64,000 bases of DNA from Acidobacteriota bacterium (GCA_021781795.1 JAJXWA010000001.1:496001-560000), one strand, 5' to 3'; counted from the stretch's first letter, positions 1 to 9,971 are shown. Notes: a model not told the origin generated them from the sequence alone. Numbers and translations are program-made.

Positions 1-1887
1 GTAGACGCGATGCATTCCGAGGGTGCGGACGAAGTAACCTTCCATCAGCCAGAATGCCTCGGCCAGCAGCAGCGTACCGGGCACTTCTGCGGCGACGCGA
101 TCCACCACTTCGCGCCAGAACTCATGCGGCATGTGCTGGTTGAATTCATGCTGCGTCATGCTGTACTCAGCGCGCGATGGAATGGCTCCGCTCGACCCCG
201 GTCCCGGAAACCAGAGGCGGTGGAAGTGGCGCTTGGCCAGAGTCATGGCCGCATCAAATCGAATAATCGGAAACAGCCGCGCGACATGAAGAATGGTCTG
301 AATGACCTGCTCGCGGACCGCGGGATTCAAATAGTCGAGCTGCGCCGTGTCATTCCACGGAAAGCTCGTTCCATCGTTTCCGTGATAAATAAACCGCGTC
401 TCCCCCGTTGCCTTGTCCCGGCGGCGGAAGACTACGGCGGCGTCCGTCTGTTCGAAGTAGTGGTCCTCGATCTTGATTTCCGCGCGCCCATCGCTCGAAA
501 GATCCGGCCCTTCAAATGAATACGAAGGATAAGGAGGATACTCGCGCGCGATGAACCACTCCGGATGCTCGACAACCCACGGCGAATCGATGCCCATGTG
601 GTTGGGCACCATGTCGCTGGCCAGCCGCACACCATAGCGAAAGGCGCGGTCCCGCAGGTTGACGTAGGCCGACTCGCCACCCAGATCGTCGGCGATGCGA
701 TAATCGTAGAGTGAATATGCAGACGCGACCGCATCGTTGTTCCCGCAGAGCAGCTTGATGGTCTTCGATGCGCGGCTGCGCTCCCACACGCCGATCAGCC
801 ACAGCGAATTGATGCCGCGCCGCGCCAGCGTCGCCAGTTCCTCGTCGGGAATCTCATCCAGGCGGCGAATGTGCCGCCCGTGCTGCTTGCTCAGTTGCGC
901 CAGCCATACGTAGGTACTCTTCGCGATGAGTACCGTATTCGGCATCCACGCCGTATCCTCGCTGAACTTTTCGTACTCATGGGTCGGATCGCCAAAGGTG
1001 GGCACCTGCGACTCGCTCACGATCGAGGGCCACTGCTGCTCGCCGCGTTCGCGTCGCCGCCGCGCGGCTTCCTCCGCGGCAGAGCGCGCTCGGTTTGCAT
1101 CCGGATTGAACTGCATCCAGATGGCAAGCTCTTCCTCGCGCAGAATCTCGCCGCCAATCATCAGCAGACGGTCCAGGCTGTCGCCCAGCAGCACCTTCCA
1201 AAGGTCGCGAATGAGCTTGAGTTGTTCGCTGAGCGAGGTGGGCGAACCGAGCGCCGGTGCGCGAAGCACATCCAGCAGGTTCAGCTTGCGCGCATCAGGC
1301 ATGGCGATCAGAGGGCGAGTCGCAAAATACTCCGGCAATTCCTGTGTCACCTGCCGGTACACCGTCTTTTCGGCCAGGGTCTTTTCGGCAAACAGCTCCT
1401 CGAATGGCTTGAAGGCATCGTTGCGGTTGGCCGTCCACAGCAGCAGAAGTTCTTCGAGCGCGGCTTCGCGGTGGGACATGCTGTCGGTCTGCCCGGCCAG
1501 CCACTCCTGCGGAGTCTCGAGTCCGCGCATCACGCTCTGACCTGGGAAATGCTCAACGAATGTCAAAAGCAGCTTGTCGAGTTCGTCTGTGCCCACGCGG
1601 GAGCCGAACCAGTCCAGCGCAGCCTTCATCACTTCGGGGTCGTGCTGCTCGCGGTAGCGCGCCATCAGCACGTGGCTGGCCTCGTCAATCAGGCCCATCG
1701 CAAACAGCGCGCCAGCATGCACGGCCTGATCCGGAAACTGGTCAGCCTTCCGCACCTGGTTCATGCGGTACGCAAAGGCGCGGCAGGCGCCCAGATCGCC
1801 GAAGACCACATTACCGTCATAGGCAAAGAGCGACGCATCCAATTGATAGCGAGCCCGTGCATCCCGCGAGATGTGAAATTCCATCAT
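1..1887 (-). CDS. Alpha-amylase family (GH13) glycosidase, 3' part outside the window
   Basis: The frame is open from the start codon at 1885-1887 to the window edge, so the ORF track misses it; about 629 residues are visible. The GH13 catalytic barrel starts roughly 400 residues in. Conserved region I is DMVPNHMG, region II is IIRFDAAM (the Asp would be the nucleophile) and region III is LLLAEAFW (the Glu would be the acid/base). The long N-terminal part before the barrel has no domain I can name, and the protein is much longer than simple amylases. A purine-rich AGGGGAG lies about 12 bases before ATG; a second ATG follows at once. GH13 enzymes act on alpha-glucans or trehalose/maltose; the exact substrate cannot be read here. 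No signal peptide is visible, so a cytoplasmic glycogen or maltodextrin role is likely. Confidence 0.82.
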   Translation of the reverse strand, partial: MMEFHISRDARARYQLDASLFAYDGNVVFGDLGACRAFAYRMNQVRKADQFPDQAVHAGALFAMGLIDEASHVLMARYREQHDPEVMKAALDWFGSRVGTDELDKLLLTFVEHFPGQSVMRGLETPQEWLAGQTDSMSHREAALEELLLLWTANRNDAFKPFEELFAEKTLAEKTVYRQVTQELPEYFATRPLIAMPDARKLNLLDVLRAPALGSPTSLSEQLKLIRDLWKVLLGDSLDRLLMIGGEILREEELAIWMQFNPDANRARSAAEEAARRRRERGEQQWPSIVSESQVPTFGDPTHEYEKFSEDTAWMPNTVLIAKSTYVWLAQLSKQHGRHIRRLDEIPDEELATLARRGINSLWLIGVWERSRASKTIKLLCGNNDAVASAYSLYDYRIADDLGGESAYVNLRDRAFRYGVRLASDMVPNHMGIDSPWVVEHPEWFIAREYPPYPSYSFEGPDLSSDGRAEIKIEDHYFEQTDAAVVFRRRDKATGETRFIYHGNDGTSFPWNDTAQLDYLNPAVREQVIQTILHVARLFPIIRFDAAMTLAKRHFHRLWFPGPGSSGAIPSRAEYSMTQHEFNQHMPHEFWREVVDRVAAEVPGTLLLAEAFWLMEGYFVRTLGMHRVY

Positions 1888-2084
1888 TTGACGTCCGCTC
1901 CCCTGAAGCCTCAACCACCCTAATCGGCGAGCGCCTGCCCGGCCCAATCCGCGTCGCGAACCGGCTTTGCCCAGCCAAAGGGTAAAGTAACACTCCCAAG
2001 TCGTCCCGCGCAGCAGGACTCCTTCACGTTCCCTGTTCCCGGCGTTGCGGAGGGTGCTTTTGCTGGTTCCTCGCGCACTCGGAC

Positions 2085-2654
2085 CTAGTCAAGAGATTTG
2101 TGGAAGCGCAGGTTGGCGACCGTGAGCAACAGGAAGGCCAGACCCGTCATGGCGGCGACGCGAGCCTGTTGCGATTCGCCGTTCAGATACAGCGCTGCGA
2201 CCGCCCTCACAATCAGATCCCTTGCATCCTGCTCATCCAGGCGGTCCGCTTCCAATTCGTGATTGCTCGCACGCAGCAGATTCAGTCCTTGCAGATCAAT
2301 CAGGTTCTGCTGCGCGTAAAGCCGGATATCGTAGTTGGAGAACGGCCCAACGACTTCCGGCATACCCGGCAGTGAAATTCCAAAGGCGCGCAGATCGCGG
2401 TTTTGGTAGTTCGCATACGTCTGCGCATTGACCCGCGGAAGAAGAACCGCCGAAAGCCTGCGAAGGCGTGTCCCTTCTGCTGCGTCGGTTCGCGCTCCGG
2501 CGAGCAGCCCGCTCAGATCCGCCTGCAATCCCCGGCTGAAAGCCTCAGACAACGTGAGGCGCACCGGTGCCTGCTGCCCTGCTCCCTGCGCAATACCGCA
2601 TCTCCCGCCGAGGAGCATGACCGCTGCTGCCATTAGACACACTTTCCGAATCAT
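2085..2654 (-). pseudogene. Truncated TolC-like outer membrane efflux protein fused to a permease-like tail
   Basis: The first ~165 residues look like the N-terminus of a TolC/OEP outer-membrane efflux protein: signal peptide (MIRKVCLMAAAVML), LTLSEAF start, and a VNAQ...Y-rich first strand/helix. TolC proteins are ~420-480 aa, but this frame stops after 189. The last ~22 residues (TGLAFLLLTVANLRFHKSLD) do not fit TolC; a hydrophobic helix ending in LRFxKSLD resembles the C-terminus of an ABC-2 type permease. I infer an internal deletion joining the first and last genes of an efflux operon. The start was chosen because ATGA overlaps the stop of the TetR gene upstream, the usual coupling for such operons. 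The track's longer ORF (to 2753) uses an upstream start inside tetR. It may be translated but is unlikely to form a channel. Confidence 0.72.
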
Positions 2655-3316
2655 TGCCTCTTCCCCTTGCGCGGAGCTGCGACCGCGCTCCAGAAGTGCC
2701 GGAAGCTCTTCTCGATCCAAACCTTGACCTCTGGTTCTCCGTGCAACGACCACAGCAACACCGTGCCCAACAGCGTCTGCTGCAGTTGAAACGCCACCTC
2801 CTCGGGGTCCAGACGGGCATCAATCTCACCGCGGCTCTGGCCGCTCGCGATGATCTCGCAGAACATACGCCGCGCAGCCTTCATGCGCTCATCGAGCAGA
2901 CGCCTTACTCCCTCACTGGCGAGAAACGTCCCAATAAAAGTCCGCGCCAGAAATGGGCTGCGACAAGGCTCTTCCGAGAGCTTCACAAAGAGATGGTGCA
3001 GAGTGGATTGAATCCTCTGCCGGCCCGATTGGGCATGGCGCACCGCTTCCTGCACGTGCGCCAGTTGCACCTCAGCCATCACACCCAGCACGTGTTCCTT
3101 GCTCTCGAAGTAGTTGAAGAAGGTTCCCTTCCCCACGTCGGCGGCTTCGGTAATCTCCTCGACGGTCACATTGGCAAAGCCGCGCTCGCCAAAGAGTTGC
3201 AGCGCGCTGCGAAAGATCCGCAGCTGGGTTTCGGCCGCCTTCCGTTGTCGGCGATCCGGTTGCCGAGTCGCCGCCGCTATCTCCGTCGTAGCTGCTATTG
3301 ATCTCTGTTCACTCAT
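2651..3316 (-). CDS. TetR/AcrR family transcriptional regulator
   Basis: 221 aa. The N-terminal helix-turn-helix is clear at residues ~25-75: LFGERGFANVTVEEI, then AADVGKGTFFNYFESKE, the TetR recognition-helix pattern. The C-terminal ~140 residues are the variable helical ligand/dimer domain. TetR proteins of this subgroup usually repress an adjacent efflux operon, and here the gene is translationally coupled (ATGA) to the TolC remnant. The natural target operon seems deleted, so the regulator may now control only itself or distant genes. No strong Shine-Dalgarno is visible before ATG. Confidence 0.92.
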   Translation of the reverse strand: MSEQRSIAATTEIAAATRQPDRRQRKAAETQLRIFRSALQLFGERGFANVTVEEITEAADVGKGTFFNYFESKEHVLGVMAEVQLAHVQEAVRHAQSGRQRIQSTLHHLFVKLSEEPCRSPFLARTFIGTFLASEGVRRLLDERMKAARRMFCEIIASGQSRGEIDARLDPEEVAFQLQQTLLGTVLLWSLHGEPEVKVWIEKSFRHFWSAVAAPRKGKRQ

Positions 3317-3713
3317 TCTGCACTGTCAGTCGTTTCTGACTGCTGGTCATATCGTGAGCGGTCTCCTCCTGACTGTCAACACCGGCTGCGCCATCTCTTC
3401 CGCAGAGAATCCGGCGCGACGGCATCGATCCGGAGTCTCGTCTAATCTCCATCGCAGCTTTCTTGACGCGATCCTTCACACTCTGCTCTACTTAGCTCAT
3501 TGCATGCGCATCCCCTGCCCTCATTCCGTTCGCCGCGCGTGGATTGGGATGTGTAGCAACCTGAAACCCCGTCGAATGCCTCGTTTGATCCCCTGCGCTG
3601 GGGGCCCGAACTGACAAGATGCCAAGTCGTCGTTGCGCAAGTCAGTGGGCCACCTCCAGCACAGGCAGAGGTGGTCTTCGTGTCTCGCCCTATTCTGCAT
3701 TGAGGAGAATCCA
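3317..3713. other. Intergenic region between tetR and ilvA
   Basis: About 400 bases between divergent genes. Apart from the possible TetR operator near its left end I see no convincing gene, RNA or terminator. The ORFs listed here on both strands have no recognisable protein features and mixed codon use, so I treat them as chance frames. Confidence 0.5.
3327..3342. promoter_or_regulatory. Candidate TetR autoregulatory operator
   Basis: An inverted repeat CAGTC-N6-GACTG lies 10 bases before the tetR start codon. Further TGAC/GTCA elements follow within 50 bases (TGGTCA, TGACTGTC). Position next to the regulator's own start fits autoregulation, but the half-sites are short. Confidence 0.3.
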
Positions 3714-4928
<1,215 letters not shown>

Positions 4929-4936
4929 GGACCTCG

Positions 4937-5557
4937 ATGTACACTCCACGGTTCAACCAGGTCACGGACCGAAGCCTTCTCCTTGAAGCGATGCGAAGCT
5001 ACTCCTTCGCCGTTCTCTTTGGAGGCGCTTCTGAGGCTGGTCCCGGCACGCCGGTCGCCACACACCTGCCGTTGGTCGTGAAGGACGAAGGCGACCACGG
5101 TCTGCTGGAAGGCCACTTCGCCAAGGCCAATCCACACTGGAAGGCGCTCGCAGGTCAGGAGACGTTGGTTGTCTTCCCCGGTCCACACAGCTACGTCTCG
5201 CCCACGCTGTACGGCGACGCGCTCTCCGTGCCCACCTGGAACTACATTGCGGTGCATGCTTACGGCGCGGTCCAGCTTGTCGAAGACGATGCAGGAAAGG
5301 AAGCACTGCTGCGGGGACTGATCGAAGCCCATGAGCCTGCGTACCTGGCTCATTGGGAAGGCCTGCCGCAGGGTTTTCGCACCACTATGCTCGCGGGTAT
5401 CGTCGGATTTCGGATCCCCATTTCCCGCATCGACGGCAAATTCAAATTGAGCCAAAACCGGCCTGAAACCGACCAGCGCAACGTCCGCATCGCACACGGA
5501 GCGGGAACGCCCGATCAGCGGGAACTGGCTGCCTGGATGGAGCGCCTCGGCGGCTGA
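4937..5557 (+). CDS. PaiB-like FMN-binding protein
   Basis: 206 aa matching the PaiB / 'FMN-binding negative transcriptional regulator' family: MYTPRFNQV start, ATHLPLVV strand, GHFAKANPHWK and SYVSPTLYG, VPTWNYIAVHAYG, all hallmark segments of this split-barrel flavin fold. Bacillus PaiB was named for repressing sporulation and protease genes, but most homologues have no proven DNA-binding role. It starts 8 bases after ilvA with AAGGAC as ribosome-binding site, so the two are probably co-transcribed. A link to amino-acid or flavin metabolism is only inferred from this neighbour. Confidence 0.88.
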   Translation: MYTPRFNQVTDRSLLLEAMRSYSFAVLFGGASEAGPGTPVATHLPLVVKDEGDHGLLEGHFAKANPHWKALAGQETLVVFPGPHSYVSPTLYGDALSVPTWNYIAVHAYGAVQLVEDDAGKEALLRGLIEAHEPAYLAHWEGLPQGFRTTMLAGIVGFRIPISRIDGKFKLSQNRPETDQRNVRIAHGAGTPDQRELAAWMERLGG

Positions 5558-5574
5558 AGGCGCGCGGCGAACTC

Positions 5575-6930
5575 CTATTGCGGCCCATACTCCGCGGCGA
5601 ACAGCTCCGCATATTCGTTGGGATTGCTGAACCCAGCAAACTGGCCGTAGGTCATGCCAGCCAATGCCACACCCTGACTGCCAAGGTTGAGAAAGATCGG
5701 CGTCGATGCGCCGGAAAACATGCGCGGTAACTCCTTGCCCGTGCCCAACTGCTGCGCCCAGATCGCCGATCCGGTTGACGACACCTTCGCCAGAAACACA
5801 TCGTCTGTGCCAGCCGTGGCGCCCGTGACGAGCGCGCCGTTGGTGATGCCGGCAACGTACAGGTTGTCGCTTGAATCTGCCACAATCCCCTGCCCAGGCA
5901 GATTCTGTGTGCCCGCACCGAACTGGTAGCTCCAGGCAATGCTTCCTGAAGAGGCATTCATCTTCATCACCTGAATCTGGGTGCTAGATGGCGATGTGCC
6001 GGTCTGACCTTCCAGGAAGAGTTGACCATCTGTCGTGGCAGTGATGGCCGACGGCGTGAAGCCGGCCAAACCCGGATTTGTATTCGACTGCTGAACCCAG
6101 ATGTTGCCGCCGGTCGAGGCACTGAATTCTCCAACGAATGGAAGCGACGCCATCGAACCTGCGCTGCCGGGGAAGGCGCCACTTGTAAAACCGGTAGCGT
6201 AGATATTGCCGCTCTTATCCACTGTGATGCTGCTTAATCCGTCCTGCGCGCCGCTGCCAAACGTCATAAACCATATCTGATTGCCATTAGAGTCGAACTT
6301 TGAGAGATATAGATCCTGGCCGCTTGCCCCATCGGCGATTTCGCCGCCCACGATGATGTTCCCGCTGGAGTCGCCCGTTACTGATGCCACCGTAATGTTC
6401 TTCGTTGAAGGGTATTGATATATCCAGATCAGGTCTCCAGCCATGTCGAAATTGCCCAGGAAGACCTCGCCGATTCCACTGGGATTGGAAAAACCGGGAT
6501 AGGCGCCGAAGGTTGTTCCGGCAGCAATTACGTTGCTGCCGACATTCACGAGTCCATCAATCGTGTCGCCCTTGCCGCTCGTCAGTTCCCTGCTCCACAC
6601 CGGGCTGCCCGTGCCCGTCAGTTCAAAAACTACTCCTTTCAGAACGCCCTCAGGGACGGTGTATCCCGGCAGATTGCCTGCTGTGTAACCTGCCACATAC
6701 ACATTTTTCAGGCTGTCCTGCGCAACGCCGGTGACGGTATCGCCCTGCTGCGTGGTCGCGTCGTAGGTGTTCGTGCCGAACTCCGTTGCGAACAAAAAGG
6801 ACGAACCGGCAGTAAAGGTCAGCACGGAATTTGAGCCGGTCGAGTTACTGGTCGAGTGCGACGAACTGCTGCAGCCTGTCGCGAAGAGAGCGACGCCTGC
6901 GAGAAGGAATATGCCGGTCAGGCTTTTCAT
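5575..6930 (-). CDS. Secreted lipoprotein with SBBP-type beta-propeller repeats
   Basis: 451 aa. The signal peptide ends in a lipobox (LFATGC), so the mature protein should be lipidated at Cys20 and anchored in the envelope; a Ser/Thr/Asn-rich linker follows. The rest repeats a ~50-55 residue unit with D.SGNIYATGFTSG.FPG-like cores (NVYVAGYTAGNLPGY, NIIVGGEIAD, NIYATGFTSGAFPG, NLYVAGITNGAL), each followed by a W-containing strand, as in SBBP / beta-propeller repeats. Such proteins are abundant in Acidobacteria; binding partner unknown. It is convergent with the PaiB gene, 17 bases apart. Confidence 0.85.
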   Translation of the reverse strand: MKSLTGIFLLAGVALFATGCSSSSHSTSNSTGSNSVLTFTAGSSFLFATEFGTNTYDATTQQGDTVTGVAQDSLKNVYVAGYTAGNLPGYTVPEGVLKGVVFELTGTGSPVWSRELTSGKGDTIDGLVNVGSNVIAAGTTFGAYPGFSNPSGIGEVFLGNFDMAGDLIWIYQYPSTKNITVASVTGDSSGNIIVGGEIADGASGQDLYLSKFDSNGNQIWFMTFGSGAQDGLSSITVDKSGNIYATGFTSGAFPGSAGSMASLPFVGEFSASTGGNIWVQQSNTNPGLAGFTPSAITATTDGQLFLEGQTGTSPSSTQIQVMKMNASSGSIAWSYQFGAGTQNLPGQGIVADSSDNLYVAGITNGALVTGATAGTDDVFLAKVSSTGSAIWAQQLGTGKELPRMFSGASTPIFLNLGSQGVALAGMTYGQFAGFSNPNEYAELFAAEYGPQ

Positions 6931-7102
6931 GGCAACAACCGCCCTTGCTGAATGGATAAGGCTACATAGTATCCGCTACCCTTATCAGAAGCGCACAGGC
7001 TATTTTGGTTGCTCGCACGAGCCTGTCCGACCATTACCTTCGCAGGCTCACGGAGCCCGCCATCGCAGGCCGGGTTCTCTCGCGCACCATCCTCCGCTTT
7101 GT

Positions 7103-7108
7103 TATACT
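7103..7108 (+). promoter_or_regulatory. Probable -10 box of tRNA-Leu
   Basis: TATACT stands 17 bases before the tRNA 5' end, the right distance for a start a few bases upstream of the mature tRNA. No good -35 hexamer is visible at 16-18 bases spacing. Confidence 0.45.
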
Positions 7109-7125
7109 CAGAGAGTTGTCCCTGT

Positions 7126-7210
7126 GCGGAAGTGGTGAAATTGGCAGACACACCATCTTGAGGGGGTGGCGCCGCAAGGCATGCGGGTTCAAGTCCCGCC
7201 TTCCGCACCA
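7126..7210 (+). tRNA. tRNA-Leu (anticodon GAG)
   Basis: 85 nt including an encoded CCA. The acceptor stem pairs GCGGAAG with CTTCCGC, the discriminator is A, and the T arm has GCGGGTTCAAGTCCCGC. The anticodon stem CCATC/GGTGG (one T-G wobble) carries the loop TTGAGGG, giving GAG at 7160-7162, which reads CUC/CUU leucine codons. A long variable arm (class II tRNA) with GCGCCGCAAGGC agrees with leucine. secG follows 54 bases downstream. Confidence 0.97.
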
Positions 7211-7264
7211 TCCGATCGCTTGCGCCCGGCGCTTCCGGGCAAAAGTTGGAAAGCAGCCTAAATC

Positions 7265-7570
7265 ATGCAGATTCTCTTCTACTTTGTGATGACGGTGCAC
7301 GTAATCGTCAGCCTCTTTCTCATCGGCGTAGTTCTCCTGCAGCAGGGGCGGTCAGCCGATCTCGCAGGCGCCTTTGGCGGGCAGGGTTCGCAGACCGCAT
7401 TTGGTCCCCGCGCCGCGGCGAACGTCATGACCCGCCTCACCACCTGGTCGGCAATCATCTTTATGGTCACCTCACTGACCCTGACGGTCCTGTATGTGCG
7501 CGGCGAGCGTAGCCATTCCGTCCTCGACGGCGCGGCGCCCATCTCGGGCCCAGCTAAGTCCGGCAAGTAG
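7265..7570 (+). CDS. secG: Preprotein translocase subunit SecG
   Basis: 101 aa, two transmembrane helices (residues ~3-22 and ~57-77) separated by the loop LLQQGRSADLAGAFGG, the signature of SecG: LLQ...G.GA.FGG followed by A(F/.)G. SecG joins SecYE in the plasma membrane and stimulates SecA-driven export. The gene directly follows tRNA-Leu, an arrangement also seen in other bacteria, where tRNA-Leu and secG are neighbours. The start ATG follows GGAAAG with suitable spacing. The C-terminal tail after the second helix is short and poorly conserved. Confidence 0.95.
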   Translation: MQILFYFVMTVHVIVSLFLIGVVLLQQGRSADLAGAFGGQGSQTAFGPRAAANVMTRLTTWSAIIFMVTSLTLTVLYVRGERSHSVLDGAAPISGPAKSGK

Positions 7571-7613
7571 CCCGTTCACAACCAATTCTTCCGGCGTTTC
7601 CAGACGCACCATC

Positions 7614-7646
7614 AGGCAAGCCTTTCACGGCTTGCCTTTTGTGTTG
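7614..7646 (+). terminator. Rho-independent terminator after secG
   Basis: A perfect 9-bp stem AGGCAAGCC / GGCTTGCCT with a 6-base loop is followed by TTTGTGTT. It lies 44 bases after the secG stop and separates it from the cytochrome gene. Confidence 0.85.
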
Positions 7647-7785
7647 TTGCGCCGTCTTGTCCGTCCAGGCCTGCCTGCGCGGAGTGACAAAAGTCCCTTC
7701 CCAACCACCACGGCCTGCGCTACCCTCTTCAAGTCTGGCAAAGCATATTCGCTGCATTCATTCCAACCCATCGCATTGAGGCGCC

Positions 7786-9024
7786 ATGTCCTTCCGATCC
7801 GTCTTCATCGCAGTTACGGTTGCCTTTGGCCTGATTCTGGGAGCCTTCCTTGTCAATCGAGCCCGTCCTCGGGTTGAGACGCAACAACCTACATCCGACT
7901 TTGTGCTGGCCAGCGGCAAGTGCGCCGAGTGCCACGCGCGCCTCCAGTACTCCGTCGTGCACGAGTACGAGATGAGCGCCCACGCCAGGAAGGGTGTCAA
8001 TTGCCTCGACTGCCATCAGCCTGGCCCCGGCCAGAAGAAGATGGACCATCACGGCTTTGTCATCGCCACGCATCTCACGGCAGGCAACTGCCGCAGTTGC
8101 CACGAGGGCATCTATCAGGAATTCCTGCGCAGTCGCCACGCCGCGCCGAGTTGGGCCGCCATCTACGGCGAGAAAGGCCTCAGCCCTGAGCAGGTCGCCT
8201 TCAGCGAGCAATATCAGCCCGGGGGCACAAAGCGTCCTCCGCATCCCTTCGTCACTGCAGAAGGCTCATCGGCGATGGCCTCCGGGTGCGAGCAGTGTCA
8301 CTCCATCGGCAAGCCGAACGATGACGGCACCATCGGCACCTGCACTGAATGCCACGCCCGCCACACAAGCTCGGTCGCGCTTGCACGACTGCCCTCTACA
8401 TGCGCCCAGTGCCACATGGGCCCGGACCACTCTCAGATTGAGATCTACAACGAGTCCCGGCATGGCGTGATGTTTGCCGCGCAACGTGACCTGCTCAAGC
8501 TCGACGCCAATCCCAAAACCCTGACCACCCGAGATATGTTTGTGCCCACCTGCGCCACCTGCCACATGAGCGGCATCAACGGCCTCAAGGTGACGCACGA
8601 CCCCTCCGAGCGCCTCGGCTGGTATCTGGCGGATGCCATCAGCACACGGCGGCCCAACTCGCTGCAGGCCCAGACCAACATGAAGCAGGTCTGCGAGCAG
8701 TGCCATACCTCCGCGCAGATTGACCGCGTCTATGCGCAGGCCGATCAGGTCGTGGCCAGCACCAACGCCAAGGTGCAGGCCGCGAAGAACATCATGGATG
8801 GCTTGCATAAAGACGGTATCCTTACTGGTCCGCCCTTCAGCAACCCCATCGACTTTACCTACTTCGACCTCTGGCACTACGACGGACGCACCAGCAAACA
8901 TGGCGCCTTCATGGGTGGCGCGGACTTCGTGCAGTGGCACGGCAACTATGGGTTGCTGCAAAAAACAGTTGAGCTGCAGCACGACGCCGATGAACTGCGG
9001 AGGGCGCATGCAGCTCGCCGATAA
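7786..9024 (+). CDS. Octaheme c-type cytochrome, hydroxylamine oxidoreductase (HAO) family
   Basis: 412 aa. A single N-terminal hydrophobic segment (VFIAVTVAFGLILGAFLV) acts as signal or anchor, placing the rest in the periplasm. Eight CXXCH heme sites are present in order: CAECH, CLDCH, CRSCH, CEQCH, CTECH, CAQCH, CATCH, CEQCH. The C-terminus has the HAO-type block GRTSKHGAFMGGADFVQWHGNY. The Tyr there may correspond to the tyrosine that cross-links to the P460 heme in true hydroxylamine-oxidising HAO, but alignment is needed to decide. HAO-family enzymes either oxidise hydroxylamine/hydrazine or reduce nitrite or hydroxylamine, and direction cannot be told from sequence. The stop overlaps the next gene by 17 bases, implying a two-gene operon. 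None of the other nitrifier hao-cluster genes (cytochromes c554, cM552) are adjacent. Confidence 0.88.
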   Translation: MSFRSVFIAVTVAFGLILGAFLVNRARPRVETQQPTSDFVLASGKCAECHARLQYSVVHEYEMSAHARKGVNCLDCHQPGPGQKKMDHHGFVIATHLTAGNCRSCHEGIYQEFLRSRHAAPSWAAIYGEKGLSPEQVAFSEQYQPGGTKRPPHPFVTAEGSSAMASGCEQCHSIGKPNDDGTIGTCTECHARHTSSVALARLPSTCAQCHMGPDHSQIEIYNESRHGVMFAAQRDLLKLDANPKTLTTRDMFVPTCATCHMSGINGLKVTHDPSERLGWYLADAISTRRPNSLQAQTNMKQVCEQCHTSAQIDRVYAQADQVVASTNAKVQAAKNIMDGLHKDGILTGPPFSNPIDFTYFDLWHYDGRTSKHGAFMGGADFVQWHGNYGLLQKTVELQHDADELRRAHAARR

Positions 9025-9943
9025 GGCCATCCGCGCGCTCGGCCGCATCCTTGCTCTGCCCGCGCTCCAGTGGGTCTTCGATATGGAGCTGCTGCTCGAG
9101 CTCTTCGTCGCGGCCAACCTCGCCGTGTTGGCGGGCGACATCGTGCTTGCCCATTCGGTCAACCACTTCCGCAACCCGGCCGAGTACATTCCGCTTTACT
9201 TCTCTGCCGCCGCGCCAGTTGTGCTCCTCGTCCTGGACCTGCTGCGCTGGCGCTGGGGCTTTCGCGCTGCCTGGCGCGATGTGGGCCTGCTGGTCGGCGG
9301 CCTCTCGGTGCTCGTCGGTCTTGGCGGCGTGCTCTATCACCTCCAAAGCAGCTTCTTTTTGCAGCACACCGTCGCCTCGCTCACGTATGCCGCGCCCTTT
9401 GCCGCGCCGCTCGCCTACACCGGCCTCGGCTTCCTGCTGCTCGCCAATCGCATGGTCTCGCCGCGCACCATCGAGTGGGCACGATGGGTCGTCCTCCTCG
9501 CCACCGGAGGCTTCTTCGGCAACTTCGTCCTTTGCCTCACAGACCACGCCACCAATGGCTTCTTTCTCAAGACCGAATGGATTCCCGTTCTCTCCAGCGC
9601 TCTGGCCACCGGCTTTCTCATTGTGCCGGTCTTGCTCCCGGTCACGCGCCGCTACCTTGACGTCTGCCTCGGCGTCCTCGGCGTGCAGGCCTTGGTCGGC
9701 ATCCTCGGCTTCTGCTACCACCTGCGCATGAACCTGATGGAACCCGGCGCGAGTCTCTTTGAGAAATCCGTCAACGGTGCCCCGCCCATGGCCCCGCTGC
9801 TCTTTCCCAACCTCGTCGGCCTCACCCTCATCGGGCTATGGGAGCTGGCCGCCCACCTGCCCGACGAGTCAGCCGTCGATCTGAGCCTCTTCGGCCGCGC
9901 TCTCGCGCTCGCGCCTGCTCCGCTTCCCGACCCGGAAATCTGA
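9008..9943 (+). CDS. Eight-TM membrane protein coupled to the HAO-like cytochrome
   Basis: 311 aa; I cannot name the family. About eight hydrophobic helices are visible (starting near LLLELFVAANLAV, YIPLYFSAAAPVV, DVGLLVGGLSVL, TVASLTYAAPFAA, WARWVVLLATGGF, WIPVLSSALATGF, LDVCLGVLGVQAL, LFPNLVGLTLIGL). Several histidines sit in or beside helices (HSVNH, VLYHLQ, FLQH, CYHLR, AAHL) and could bind heme b or a quinone, but this is inference. The ATG at 9008 lies inside the end of the cytochrome gene; the track's earlier start is in the overlapping frame and is spurious. Overlap with the octaheme gene suggests the two proteins work together, the membrane protein perhaps carrying electrons between the quinone pool and the periplasmic cytochrome. 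Confidence 0.8.
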   Translation: MQLADKAIRALGRILALPALQWVFDMELLLELFVAANLAVLAGDIVLAHSVNHFRNPAEYIPLYFSAAAPVVLLVLDLLRWRWGFRAAWRDVGLLVGGLSVLVGLGGVLYHLQSSFFLQHTVASLTYAAPFAAPLAYTGLGFLLLANRMVSPRTIEWARWVVLLATGGFFGNFVLCLTDHATNGFFLKTEWIPVLSSALATGFLIVPVLLPVTRRYLDVCLGVLGVQALVGILGFCYHLRMNLMEPGASLFEKSVNGAPPMAPLLFPNLVGLTLIGLWELAAHLPDESAVDLSLFGRALALAPAPLPDPEI

Positions 9944-9971
9944 TCGCCTGTCCGGCCGATAGAATCTCTTT

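Noticed and set aside
7786-9024. Calling the organism a nitrifier from the HAO-like gene
   Set aside because: No ammonia monooxygenase, c554 or cM552 genes are in view, and HAO-family proteins also act reductively.
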